Assembly (NCBI RefSeq): GCF_014652535.1
Contig: NZ_BMYZ01000001.1
Span: 1 to 64,000 of the forward strand
DNA length: 64,000 bases
Reading direction: 5' to 3'
Source: Cellvibrio zantedeschiae
GTDB taxonomy: Bacteria > Pseudomonadota > Gammaproteobacteria > Pseudomonadales > Cellvibrionaceae
The notes under the pieces were generated by a model. That model searched no databases and had not been told where the DNA came from. It was given only the letters and a program-made list of their open reading frames with translations. This document shows, piece by piece, positions 39,037-47,541 of this stretch; position 1 is the first letter of the stretch, and the number at the start of each line of letters is the position of its first letter. The position numbers and the translations under genes were made by a program.

Positions 39037-39453
39037 ATGAAAAGTTTTCGTTACTACTGGCTTGCAGCAATTATTCTTTTATTAATAGCGGTTTCGTTAA
39101 TTTTGGTTACTAAATTTAAATCACCTACACCACTTGCTTTTTGCACTCCTGCAGCTGGAATTCTCACGTTCTTTGCAATTTTTTCCGAGCGTATTCAACA
39201 GGGAAGGAGTGCAGATGAGAGGCTTCGCCATGCAATTGCGTCAGCAGTGATTGTTCAGTATTTGGTATTGGTAGGGATTGTTGTTTACTTCGTTAACACG
39301 GCTAATACGCTTCCGCCAATTGTTGAGACTATGCTTTCAAGTTTTACAACCTTAACCAGCGTTGTAGTGGCGTTTTATTTTGGTGCTTCTGCGTTTGTTG
39401 AAGCAAAAACGAAAACCGCTAGCAAAAATGACGAACCCACTGCGGAAGGTTAA
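39037..39453 (+). CDS. Small membrane protein, unknown
   Basis: 138 aa with four predicted transmembrane helices (about residues 7-27, 33-50, 68-88 and 98-120) and a short charged tail. SD GAGAGGAAAT precedes the ATG. A charged loop (SERIQQGRSADERLRHA) lies between helices 2 and 3. No family recognised. Confidence 0.65.
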   Translation: MKSFRYYWLAAIILLLIAVSLILVTKFKSPTPLAFCTPAAGILTFFAIFSERIQQGRSADERLRHAIASAVIVQYLVLVGIVVYFVNTANTLPPIVETMLSSFTTLTSVVVAFYFGASAFVEAKTKTASKNDEPTAEG

Positions 39454-39527
39454 ATGCAAAATGTGCAGTATGACTAATTCGATACTGCACATTTGGTTGA
39501 ACGACTTTTTTACACTCCCTCCAATGG

Positions 39528-40002
39528 TTATTCGGTAACTTCCTTTATCCACAAATAATGTGCACCTGGTCCTTCATCAGCAAGTTGATCTAGAGGGTTG
39601 CGCAAGCGGCAGCGTTCTATGGAAAGACAGCCGCAGCCTATGCAATCATCCAATGTATTGCGTAATTTTTGTAGTTGCAGAATTCGCAGGTCTAAATCTT
39701 TTCGCCAATCGGTTGAAAGTTTTTTCCAGTCTGCCTGCGTGGGTGACGTGTTGTGCGGCAAGCTGGCGAGTGCATCATTAATCTGTTTTAGCGGAATGCC
39801 TACACTGGGCAACGCGGATAAACGAAACCCGCCGTAACACATCACGCGCGTAGCGGCGCTGGTTGCCAGCGTTGCGTGTGCTTTCAATCAAACCTTTCTT
39901 TTCATAAAAGTGCAGGGTGGATATAGAGACTCCACTGCGCTTTGCGACTTCGCCTACTGAACGATGCGGTGCTATTCCTGCGGCTTCTAATTCTTTGTTC
40001 AT
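39528..40002 (-). pseudogene. soxR: soxR, frameshifted
   Basis: MerR-family redox sensor split over two frames. The first 66 residues contain the HTH ([34 protein letters not shown]) and run to RVAQ; the next frame continues exactly where SoxR should ([17 protein letters not shown]) and keeps the [2Fe-2S] ligands in CIGCGCLSIERC. The switch is near 39804 (minus-strand context GCCCAGTGTAGGC) and is explained by one missing base. Everything else is intact, so this is a recent mutation or a sequencing error. Divergent from the monooxygenase-like gene across a SoxR box. Confidence 0.88.
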
Positions 40003-40008
40003 AAGTGC

Positions 40009-40039
40009 TTGACCTCAACTTAAGTTGAGGTATTAGTCT
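40009..40039 (+). promoter_or_regulatory. SoxR box and promoter
   Basis: CCTCAACTTAAGTTGAGG (40013-40030) is a perfect 18-bp palindrome, nearly the E. coli SoxR site. It lies between TTGACC (40009-40014) and TAGTCT (40034-40039) with a 19-bp spacer, the long spacer typical of MerR-family activated promoters. It points to the downstream gene on the plus strand. Confidence 0.9.
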
Positions 40040-40079
40040 AGGCGCTCCTAATTAATTATGTCCATGAGGAGTGAGTCAA

Positions 40080-40412
40080 ATGATTGGTTTTATGGTTAAC
40101 GATCAGTTGCGGTTGCGTGTCGATAAGTTTGTAGTGCCTGAGGCTGTGCACCAGCAGTTCGTGGAAAAAATGAAATATCTTCAACAGACGCTTCGCCGTT
40201 TGCCTGGCTGCAAAAGTGCCAATGTGTTGAGTAAAACCGAGGGCGCGGGCGAGTACAACGTGATTACTTTGGTGGAATGGGAAAATGAGGCGGCCATTGC
40301 TGATGCTTTTTCTGTGATGCAGCAAAAGTTTGCGGAGGAAAAATTCGATCCCAAGGAGTTTACCCGCGCCTTGGGGGTGAAGGCAGATTTGGGTTTTTAT
40401 AAAATCGTCTAG
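40080..40412 (+). CDS. Antibiotic-biosynthesis-monooxygenase (ABM) domain protein
   Basis: 110-aa dimeric alpha-beta barrel protein; MIGFMVNDQLRLRVDKFVVP start, central NVLSKTEGAGEYNVITLVEW, and C-terminal helix. ABM-fold proteins oxidise quinones or act as quinone-related enzymes without cofactors. In Pseudomonas aeruginosa a gene of this family (PA2274) belongs to the SoxR regulon, which matches the SoxR box here. ATG at 40080 with GAGGA 9 bases upstream; a GTG at 40071 is also in frame. Confidence 0.82.
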   Translation: MIGFMVNDQLRLRVDKFVVPEAVHQQFVEKMKYLQQTLRRLPGCKSANVLSKTEGAGEYNVITLVEWENEAAIADAFSVMQQKFAEEKFDPKEFTRALGVKADLGFYKIV

Positions 40413-40519
40413 CTTGTGCGGTAATTATCATGTAACGGCAACTATCATATAAATAATGGTTGGATATCCGCGGGTATAATTTATACTGCCGCTCCGGCCT
40501 GTTTTATGCGAATCGGTAC

Positions 40520-41686
40520 ATGCAAGAATTTTATAAGAAAGCACTCATAACCTTCTGCTGCCTGCTGCTGTTAAGCCTGCTTGCGGGTTATTTTTGCGTT
40601 AGCCGAGCCTTTTTAAGTATTTCACTCTTACCGTCTGAGACCGGGGCTTTGCCTTGGCGTTCGGGGTTTGATATGGACTCCACTCGGGGCGGTGCCTCAA
40701 CCGCCCGCTTGGAAGACGACAAGTTCAGCCTGAGCTTTGAGTTCAAACTGTCTCGCCAGGCCCAATACCCTAACGCCGCCCACGAAATGCGCTTTGACAC
40801 GGGCAACCAATCAGATTTGGTGGATTTATCGCAATACGATCAACTCTCTTTTAGTGCTAAATGCGCTCCCGCCAATATCATTATGTTTTCCGCACATATT
40901 TTTGAGGAAAAGCTGACAGTTCCTACAGATCCGGATACTTACCGTGGTCCGGTTACTTTCTTTTCGTGTAATGAAAACTGGAAGCATATTGAGCTGGATT
41001 TAACACGCCTGGAAACGCCTCAATGGTGGTTTGATAAGTACAAGCTCGCGCTCTCTAAAAAGGAGTACAAGCTGGATAAAGTGCACAAGTTGACCTTTGG
41101 TAGCACTTTCCAAAGCCCGTTTGATGTGAATGCCAAGGTGCAGTTGCAAGAGATTGTGTTGAGCGGGCGCGATTGGTTTTACCTTTATTTACTGGGCGGT
41201 TTTTTACTGGCAGTGTGGGGTGGCTATGGATTTTGGTTCTTTAACCGGCACACGCGAGCGGTGATTACCGAGCTGCGCGATAAAATCCAGCGCGACCGTC
41301 CCTTGGTAGCCTACCAACAGCTTTCGGTCGAGCCGCACCGGGATAAGGAAAAAAGCGCGATCCTGCATTTTATGGCGACCAATTATTCCAATGCCGATTT
41401 GAGTCTGGAATCCATGGCGGCGACAATTGGCGTGAGCCGAACCAAAATTAACGACATCCTCAAAACCGAATTGGGTTTTACCTTTACAGGTTACCTCAAC
41501 AAGCTTCGCCTTACGGAGGCGGCGCGGTTGCTGGCAGAAAAGGAGGATGCGAACATCGCGGAGATCGCCTATTCCGTGGGTTACAAAAACGTGTCCTATT
41601 TTAATAAGTTGTTTAAAGAGGAGTACAACTGCACGCCCAAAAGTTTCAAAGGATTGTGTGATCGAGCTCCCGAAGCGGATCAGTAA
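40520..41686 (+). CDS. Membrane-anchored AraC-family regulator
   Basis: About 388 aa. One transmembrane helix near the N-terminus (ALITFCCLLLLSLLAGYF), a periplasmic domain of about 180 residues with beta-rich character (WRSGFDMDSTRGG ... LSFSAKC ... ELDLTRLETPQWW), a second transmembrane helix (YLYLLGGFLLAVWGGYGFWF), and a C-terminal AraC HTH (about 285-380) with LESMAATIGVSRTKINDIL and AYSVGYKNVSYFNKLFKEE. It should sense an extracytoplasmic ligand, perhaps a plant-polysaccharide fragment, given the GH genes that follow. The TTG start at 40460 would add 20 residues; neither start has a strong SD. Confidence 0.82.
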   Translation: MQEFYKKALITFCCLLLLSLLAGYFCVSRAFLSISLLPSETGALPWRSGFDMDSTRGGASTARLEDDKFSLSFEFKLSRQAQYPNAAHEMRFDTGNQSDLVDLSQYDQLSFSAKCAPANIIMFSAHIFEEKLTVPTDPDTYRGPVTFFSCNENWKHIELDLTRLETPQWWFDKYKLALSKKEYKLDKVHKLTFGSTFQSPFDVNAKVQLQEIVLSGRDWFYLYLLGGFLLAVWGGYGFWFFNRHTRAVITELRDKIQRDRPLVAYQQLSVEPHRDKEKSAILHFMATNYSNADLSLESMAATIGVSRTKINDILKTELGFTFTGYLNKLRLTEAARLLAEKEDANIAEIAYSVGYKNVSYFNKLFKEEYNCTPKSFKGLCDRAPEADQ

Positions 41687-41760
41687 AATTCAACTAAAAC
41701 GAAAAAAAATACAACTTTTGGCAATTTGATAAGGTTTCTCGCAAAAGCATTACAGCTAAA

Positions 41761-41824
41761 TCTCTGTTTTTAATAGTCTGCCCTTCACCCTTTGGGTGCT
41801 ATCGACACGTTATTAAAACAGAGA
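41761..41824 (+). promoter_or_regulatory. Leader stem that spans the GH5 Shine-Dalgarno
   Basis: TCTCTGTTTTTAATA (41761-41775) pairs with TATTAAAACAGAGA (41811-41824) with one bulged base; CACCC TTT GGGTG (41786-41798) forms an inner hairpin. The 3' arm reaches to 7 bases before the GH5 ATG, so the stem could cover its ribosome binding site. It may instead be a DNA operator. Confidence 0.5.
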
Positions 41825-41830
41825 AAAATC

Positions 41831-43153
41831 ATGAAAATAATAAGTGCAGTCATTCTGTTAGGCCTTTTTTCAGCAACATCGGCATGTGGTGGAGGCGGTG
41901 GCGGTAGCTCCTCGCCAGCACCAGGTGGCCAAGCGAGTACGAGCGTGGCGGGGACATCTTCAAGCTCATCCAGCGTGGTAAGTTCGTCCAGCTCGTCTTC
42001 TTCAAGTTCTTCATCTTCATCAAGCTCCTCAAGTTCGCCCAGTTCCGTGGCGGCGGCTTATCCAAGTTACAATACCAAACCTTTGGCGCCTGACATGACC
42101 GGCGTGGGCAGCACTGCGGTGCAGATTGCCAGCAAAATCAAAATTGGTTTCAACATTGGCAATACCCTGGAGGCAACCGGCGGCAAATCGGAAACCTATT
42201 GGGGCAACCCAAAAATCACCAAAGAATTCGTTGCCTTTGTAAAACAATCCGGTTTTAACGCCATACGTTTGCCAGCGTCCTGGGATCAATACTCTAATCA
42301 GGCGACTGCCGAAATTGATGCTGCCTGGCTAAACCGTGTTAAAGAGGTGGTGCAGTACTGTGTCGATAACGATGTATATGTTGTCCTGAACATCCATTGG
42401 GACGGAGGCTGGCTGGAAAACAATGTAGTGCCAGAAAAGCAGGCGCAAAATAATGCCAAGCAAAAAGCTTTTTGGGAGCAGATTGCAACGCTCTTGCGCG
42501 ACTTTGATGAGCGCGTGATTTTTGCCAGCGCCAACGAACCCAATGTGGAAAACGCCGCGCAGATGGCGGTGCTGCAGTCTTATCACCAAACCTTCATCGA
42601 CACAGTGCGCGCTACCGGCGGCAAAAATGCGTACCGCGTATTGGTATTGCAGGGACCAAGTACTGATGTTGAAAAAACCAACAAGCTCTGGACACAAATG
42701 CCTGTCGATACCGTGAAAGACAAGCTTATGGCCGAGATCCATTACTACACGCCCTGGAACTATACCGGCATGACCAAAGACGAAAGCTGGGGTAACCAAT
42801 TTTTCTACTGGGGCAAAGGTTTTCATTCCACTACTGATACCGCGCACAACCCTACCTGGGGCGAAGAAGACACGGTTGATCAAATGTTTAAGTTAATGAA
42901 AACCCAATTTGTTGATAAAGGCATTCCGGTCCTTATGGGCGAGTTTGGTACGGGCGTGCGTAAAAATTTAACGGGTGCAGATTTGAAATTGCATTTGGAT
43001 AGTCGCGCTTATTATTTCAACTACATCGTTAAGCAGGCGCGCGCTAACGGACTCTTGCCGTTCTTATGGGATACCGGCGATTTGTTGGATCGTGCCAATA
43101 ACAAAGTGTTGGATCAGCAAGCCTACGACGCGCTAATTCAAGGTACAAAATAG
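41831..43153 (+). CDS. GH5 cellulase-like lipoprotein with poly-serine linker
   Basis: 440 aa. The signal peptide ends SATSAC (a weak lipobox, Thr at -3), followed by six glycines and a very long serine run (about residues 44-72). The catalytic barrel (about 85-440) has KIGFNIGNTLEATGG, RLPASWDQY, the acid/base Glu in FASANEPN and the nucleophile Glu in LMGEFGTG. HWDGGW and YYTPWNYTG are also family features. Likely an endo-beta-1,4-glucanase or xyloglucanase; the linker would let it reach out from the outer membrane. Cellvibrio has similar GH5 lipoproteins. Confidence 0.9.
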   Translation: MKIISAVILLGLFSATSACGGGGGGSSSPAPGGQASTSVAGTSSSSSSVVSSSSSSSSSSSSSSSSSSSPSSVAAAYPSYNTKPLAPDMTGVGSTAVQIASKIKIGFNIGNTLEATGGKSETYWGNPKITKEFVAFVKQSGFNAIRLPASWDQYSNQATAEIDAAWLNRVKEVVQYCVDNDVYVVLNIHWDGGWLENNVVPEKQAQNNAKQKAFWEQIATLLRDFDERVIFASANEPNVENAAQMAVLQSYHQTFIDTVRATGGKNAYRVLVLQGPSTDVEKTNKLWTQMPVDTVKDKLMAEIHYYTPWNYTGMTKDESWGNQFFYWGKGFHSTTDTAHNPTWGEEDTVDQMFKLMKTQFVDKGIPVLMGEFGTGVRKNLTGADLKLHLDSRAYYFNYIVKQARANGLLPFLWDTGDLLDRANNKVLDQQAYDALIQGTK

Positions 43154-43164
43154 CCAAAAAGGTT

Positions 43165-43200
43165 TCACCCCAAGGCTTGGTCTTGGGGTGATTGTCGTTT
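43165..43200 (+). terminator. Terminator after the GH5 gene
   Basis: TCACCCCAAG (43165-43174) pairs perfectly with CTTGGGGTGA (43182-43191), 7-base loop, weak T tract (TTGTCGTTTT). Confidence 0.6.
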
Positions 43201-43231
43201 TAAATAAAACAACAATAACAGGAATCTGCAG

Positions 43232-43612
43232 ATGAATAACCATCCTGAAGCGATTAACAATATTCTCAACAATCACTCGGTCAGTTCGCTATTTGATGTG
43301 AATGTTATCGACTATTCAGCCGGAAAAATTGTTCTTGGTTTGAATGCGCGCGCGCCGCTGTTTAACGGAGCGCTGGGTTGCATAGTGGATTGCGTTGCAC
43401 GTATAGCAGGACAAGCATCTGTGGGCGATTGTTTTGTGTCGGAATACGAGCTTAATTCCTTCAGGCAATCAACGGTGAGCGAATTTGTTGCCAGCGCCAG
43501 GATTGAATCCAGCAGCAGTGATAACGCAACTTACTGCTGCGAAATATATGCGGTAGAAAATTCAGCCTACAAACCGCTAGCTGAATCACAAGGCACTCTT
43601 GTTAAAAATTAA
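43232..43612 (+). CDS. Hotdog-fold thioesterase-like protein
   Basis: 126 aa. The pattern LFNGALGCIVDCVARIAGQA followed by YELNSFRQ and STVSEFVASARIES is that of the PaaI/4HBT hotdog superfamily, which hydrolyses acyl-CoA thioesters. The usual central helix HGG..a motif is replaced by NGALG, so catalysis is uncertain. SD AGGA. It lies between the GH5 and GH39 genes, 26 bp before the latter, and is presumably in the same transcript as GH39. Why a hotdog protein sits in a xylan locus is not clear. Confidence 0.75.
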   Translation: MNNHPEAINNILNNHSVSSLFDVNVIDYSAGKIVLGLNARAPLFNGALGCIVDCVARIAGQASVGDCFVSEYELNSFRQSTVSEFVASARIESSSSDNATYCCEIYAVENSAYKPLAESQGTLVKN

Positions 43613-43637
43613 TTAATAAATAAAGAGATAAGTTGTT

Positions 43638-45206
43638 ATGGAAATTAAATCCATTTTTCGTGGTTTTGCGTTTGGTTTATGTGTGCTGCCAATAATGGCT
43701 TGGGCACAAACACGTGTGATTGAGGTTGATCTAAATAACGTGAAGGGCCAACTCAATACTTCCTTTAAAACCAGCGTAGGTGCAGGTCGTGCTAATGAAG
43801 GCTTACGTGCGGACTGGCAGCAACAGCTCGCGGAAATAAAGCGCGATACAGATTTTAAATTTATTCGTATGCACGGTTTGCTCACCGACGATATGGGGGT
43901 GTACAAAGTTGACGCTCAGGGTCGCGAGCAATACAACTTTCAATATGTGGATGCCCTCTACGATTATATTCTTAGCATAGGCATGAAACCGTTTGTTGAA
44001 TTAGGTTTTATGCCGCAAGCCCTGGCGAGTGGCAACAAAACTATTTTTTGGTGGCGCGGCAATGTTACGCCACCACACTCCTACGAAAAGTGGGAGAAAT
44101 TAATTCAAGCTCTGACGCAGCATTGGACTGACCGCTATGGTGCCGAAGAAGTAGCGAGTTGGTATTTTGAAGTGTGGAATGAACCTAATCTCGATGGCTT
44201 TTGGGCGGGTTCGCAAGCTGATTATTTTAAGCTGTACAACTATAGCGCGCGTGCCATTAAACGCGTAAATCTAAAATATAAAGTGGGTGGGCCTGCAACA
44301 GCAGGTGCAGCGTGGATTCCAGAAATGATTGCTTACTGTGCACAAAATAAAGTGCCACTCGATTTTGTAAGCACACATTCATACGGTGTTGATCAAGGAT
44401 TCCTTGACGAATTTGGTGGCAGAGGCACCGTGCTTTCTAAAGATGAATTATCTGTTGCGCGCGATGTTTTGCAAAACCGAAAACAAATTTCTGAATCAGT
44501 TATGCCGAATTTGGAATTGCATTATACCGAGTGGAGTTCGTCATACACACCCGCAGATCCTACGCACGATTCCTATCATCAAGCGGCCTATATTTTGCAA
44601 AAACTAAAGCAAACAGGCGATGCAGCGCAGTCAATGTCTTATTGGGTATTTACCGATATTTTTGAAGAACCAGGCCCACGCTTTGAAGCTTTCCACGGCG
44701 GCTTTGGTTTGATGAATGCCCAAGGCATTAAAAAGCCAGCGTACTTTGCCTACCAGTTTTTAAATAAATTGTCCGCCACCGAATTAAAAACCAGTGATGC
44801 ACAATCCATCGCAACTAAAGACAATAAAGGCAGCACGCAATTGTTATTGTGGGATTCAACGCGCACCTTACCTGAAGGCGTAAACAATCAGCAGTATTAC
44901 ATTAAAGATTTGCCGCCGGCGAATAAAGGCGATGTGAATGTTCATCTGCAAGGCTTGAAGAAAGGTCAATACAAACTCACTATTTCACAAGTGGGCTACA
45001 AGCAGAACGATTCATTTACCGCCTACATAGGTATGGGTTCGCCAGCGCAGTTAACCAAAGCACAAGTGACCGAATTAAAAGCAAAAAGTACCGGTAAACC
45101 TAATCAGGAGAAAAGGATTAGTGTGGGTGGCGATGGTGAATTTACGTTGAATTTGCCGTTGCGTGAGAATGATGTTTATTTGGTGGAGCTGAGTAAAAAT
45201 AAATAA
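43638..45206 (+). CDS. GH39 beta-xylosidase-like enzyme, secreted
   Basis: 522 aa with a signal peptide cleaved after AWAQ (about residue 23). GH39 fold: FKFIRMHGLLTDDMGVY, the acid/base Glu in YFEVWNEPNLDGFW and the nucleophile Glu in LHYTEWSSSYTP. A C-terminal beta domain (about 390-522) with DNKGSTQLLLWD follows. Expected to release xylose from the non-reducing ends of xylo-oligosaccharides, possibly in the periplasm. Adjacent to GH43, whose activity on xylan/arabinan would complement it. Confidence 0.9.
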   Translation: MEIKSIFRGFAFGLCVLPIMAWAQTRVIEVDLNNVKGQLNTSFKTSVGAGRANEGLRADWQQQLAEIKRDTDFKFIRMHGLLTDDMGVYKVDAQGREQYNFQYVDALYDYILSIGMKPFVELGFMPQALASGNKTIFWWRGNVTPPHSYEKWEKLIQALTQHWTDRYGAEEVASWYFEVWNEPNLDGFWAGSQADYFKLYNYSARAIKRVNLKYKVGGPATAGAAWIPEMIAYCAQNKVPLDFVSTHSYGVDQGFLDEFGGRGTVLSKDELSVARDVLQNRKQISESVMPNLELHYTEWSSSYTPADPTHDSYHQAAYILQKLKQTGDAAQSMSYWVFTDIFEEPGPRFEAFHGGFGLMNAQGIKKPAYFAYQFLNKLSATELKTSDAQSIATKDNKGSTQLLLWDSTRTLPEGVNNQQYYIKDLPPANKGDVNVHLQGLKKGQYKLTISQVGYKQNDSFTAYIGMGSPAQLTKAQVTELKAKSTGKPNQEKRISVGGDGEFTLNLPLRENDVYLVELSKNK

Positions 45207-45241
45207 TTTTTCATCTTGGAAAAAATCCCATTGAAAAGCAG

Positions 45242-45270
45242 TCGTCATCCCCGATAAGCGAGGATGACGA
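45242..45270. repeat. REP-like hairpin
   Basis: TCGTCATCC (45242-45250) and GGATGACGA (45262-45270) form a 9-bp stem with loop CCGATAAGCGA. The 'CGTCATCC...GGATGACG' shape resembles REP-type elements. Only one copy is in this window. Confidence 0.45.
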
Positions 45271-45332
45271 TTCAGAACTTAAAGTGAAACAACTGTTCAT
45301 TTCAAAAATTGTTTGAGCGAGAGGAAATTATC

Positions 45333-46982
45333 GTGGATGCAACACGCAGAAATATTTTTAAAGCTTGTATCGCTGGCGCGGTAGTTTCACCACTCGCACT
45401 AACAAATTCAACACAAGCCATTGCAGCAAGCGCCAACACCAACACCAATTGTACTCGCCAAACTTTACAATGGGGTCGCGGTATTGAAGGGCAGCGCAAA
45501 GCCGATTTAGGTAATGGTACTTTTTTAAATCCAATTCTCGCCGGCGATCATCCCGATCCTACCATTTTGAAAGACGGCGACGATTACTACATGACTTTTT
45601 CGTCATTTAATTCTTATCCCGGCATAGTGATTTGGCATTCAAAAGATTTAGTCAATTGGGTTCCGGTCGGTGCCGCCTTGCATAAAAATATTGGCACTGT
45701 ATGGGCGCTGGATTTATGCAAGCACAAGAATCGTTATTACATCTACATTCCTGCTGCGCCAGATGGTAAACCCTGGTCAACCTTTGTGATTTGGGCAGAC
45801 GATATTAAAGGTCCCTGGAGTGAGCCCGTTGATTTAAATATTGTGGGTTGTATAGATCCAGGCCACATAGTTGGTGAAGACGGTAAGCGCTATTTGTTTG
45901 TGAATGGGATTCGCAAAATTCGTTTGCGTGATGATGGTCTTGCCACCGATGGCCAAGTGGAAAATGCTTACAGCCCGTGGCGTTATCCTGATGATTGGAT
46001 CACCGAAAATTTTGCACCCGAAGGCCCCAAACTTTTGCGTCGTGGTGAATGGTTTTACCTCGTCACCGCCGTGGGCGGCACCGCTGGTCCTGTGACCGGT
46101 CATATGGTTATTGCCGCGCGTTCGCGGTCTATTCACGGCCCTTGGGAGCACTGCCCAAATAATCCTTTAGTTCGCACTTTGTCTGACGCTGAGCCCTGGT
46201 GGTCGCGTGGCCATGCAACCTTGGTTGAAGGTCCTGGTAAAACGGGTGAGTGGTGGATGGTTTATCACGCTTACGAAAATGGCTTTAGAACCCTTGGTCG
46301 CCAAACAATATTGGAACCGATTGAATGGACAGATGATGGTTGGTTCCGCGCAAAAGGTGGTGATTTATCACAGCCTTTACCCAAACCATTACCAGCATCT
46401 AAAGGTGTTGCGGGCTTTGCGTTGTCTGATGATTTTGCGCGCAACAAATTCGGCATTCAATGGAGTTTTCATAATCCCGGCGCGCAAGAAATGGCGCGCG
46501 TGAATTACGGCAAAAAAGTATTGGAGCTTGCGGGGGCGGGTACATCGCCTGCAGATTCATCGCCATTGACTTGCGGCGTGGGCGACCGTGCATACCAGGT
46601 AGAAGTCAGTTTTACTTTGGACGGTGATGCAGAGGCAGGGCTTTTATTATTTTACAATCACAAGGCGTTTGTCGGTCTTGGTTTTACTGCTGAAACACTT
46701 AAAATTTATCAGTACTCTGAGGAACTGCCTTGGGCGCGAAGAGAGCTCAAAACTAAAAGTTTGCGTATGCGTTTGACTAATGATCACAACGTTATCACTT
46801 ACGAATATTCGCTCGACAGCGGGCGCACCTGGAAATTATTTCCTACGCGCATGGAAGTTTCTGGCATTCACCACAATGTTTTCGGTGGATTCTTAAGTCT
46901 TAAAGTAGGAATTTACAGCGTCGGCAAAGGCAAGGTTCAAGTACGGGATTTTCAATACCGTGCGCTGGCGCAGAAAGGCTGA
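45333..46982 (+). CDS. GH43 enzyme with Tat-type signal
   Basis: 549 aa from a GTG with SD GAGGA 7 bases before; the longer in-frame start at 45309 has none. The start gives MDATRRNIFKACIAGAVV, close to the twin-arginine motif S/T-R-R-x-F-L-K. The five-bladed propeller has the catalytic base in GDHPDPTIL, the pKa-modulating Asp in GCIDPGHIV and the acid in NFAPEGPKL. A C-terminal concanavalin-like domain (about 375-549) resembles the GH43 C2 domain. Substrate is probably arabino- or xylo-oligosaccharide. Last gene of the locus. Confidence 0.88.
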   Translation: MDATRRNIFKACIAGAVVSPLALTNSTQAIAASANTNTNCTRQTLQWGRGIEGQRKADLGNGTFLNPILAGDHPDPTILKDGDDYYMTFSSFNSYPGIVIWHSKDLVNWVPVGAALHKNIGTVWALDLCKHKNRYYIYIPAAPDGKPWSTFVIWADDIKGPWSEPVDLNIVGCIDPGHIVGEDGKRYLFVNGIRKIRLRDDGLATDGQVENAYSPWRYPDDWITENFAPEGPKLLRRGEWFYLVTAVGGTAGPVTGHMVIAARSRSIHGPWEHCPNNPLVRTLSDAEPWWSRGHATLVEGPGKTGEWWMVYHAYENGFRTLGRQTILEPIEWTDDGWFRAKGGDLSQPLPKPLPASKGVAGFALSDDFARNKFGIQWSFHNPGAQEMARVNYGKKVLELAGAGTSPADSSPLTCGVGDRAYQVEVSFTLDGDAEAGLLLFYNHKAFVGLGFTAETLKIYQYSEELPWARRELKTKSLRMRLTNDHNVITYEYSLDSGRTWKLFPTRMEVSGIHHNVFGGFLSLKVGIYSVGKGKVQVRDFQYRALAQKG

Positions 46983-47541
46983 TATTTTTTTGAGGTCTTC
47001 TCACGAAATTGGTTTTAGTGTTATCGAGCGCGTTCAAAAACCACTTAACTTTTAAAAGCCGCTTAACTTTTAAAAACCACTTAACTCGCTTTATTGCCGC
47101 TTGGCATCTTTTTCCGTGTTTTCTATAAATCTCCTTTAGCCTGAGTGTGGAGTTATTGCAGCACCAGAGCATCAATAGTCTCCTTCCCAGGGATGGGCAC
47201 GCAAAGATAAATTTAAGTGATTACATTGGTCATTATCAGTGTGTGACAAAAGCCTTGGTCCTGTCGCCAAATAATGGTGATACTGATTGGGTTGGCAGCC
47301 ACACACATAATCATAATGCTGAGGGCTAGCCGCAAATAGCACTCCCCCTGATATCAAATAATCACGGATTTATATCTGTGTAGCCTAATTGGTCGGAAAT
47401 GCACCAACTGACTCCGGCCATGATGGTGGCTCAGCATTAGGTGCAGAGCGGGGCAGACTGCATTAGAATGGCGCTCACATGAGGGATGCGTACAAACTTG
47501 TACGGTCCCGTTTTAGCCCAATCAGTTGTAGGACGGTACGT
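46983..47541. other. Intergenic region with an 18-bp tandem repeat
   Basis: About 560 bp with no convincing gene. It holds 2.6 tandem copies of an 18-bp unit, CCRCTTAACTTTTAAAAR (47041-47058, 47059-47076 and partial 47077-47086). A 60-codon ORF at 47147 has no family features. The rest should contain the promoter of the transporter operon that follows. Confidence 0.55.

Noticed and set aside
47147-47329. 60-codon ORF in the gap before the transporter operon
   Set aside because: No ribosome binding site or recognisable sequence; treated as noncoding.
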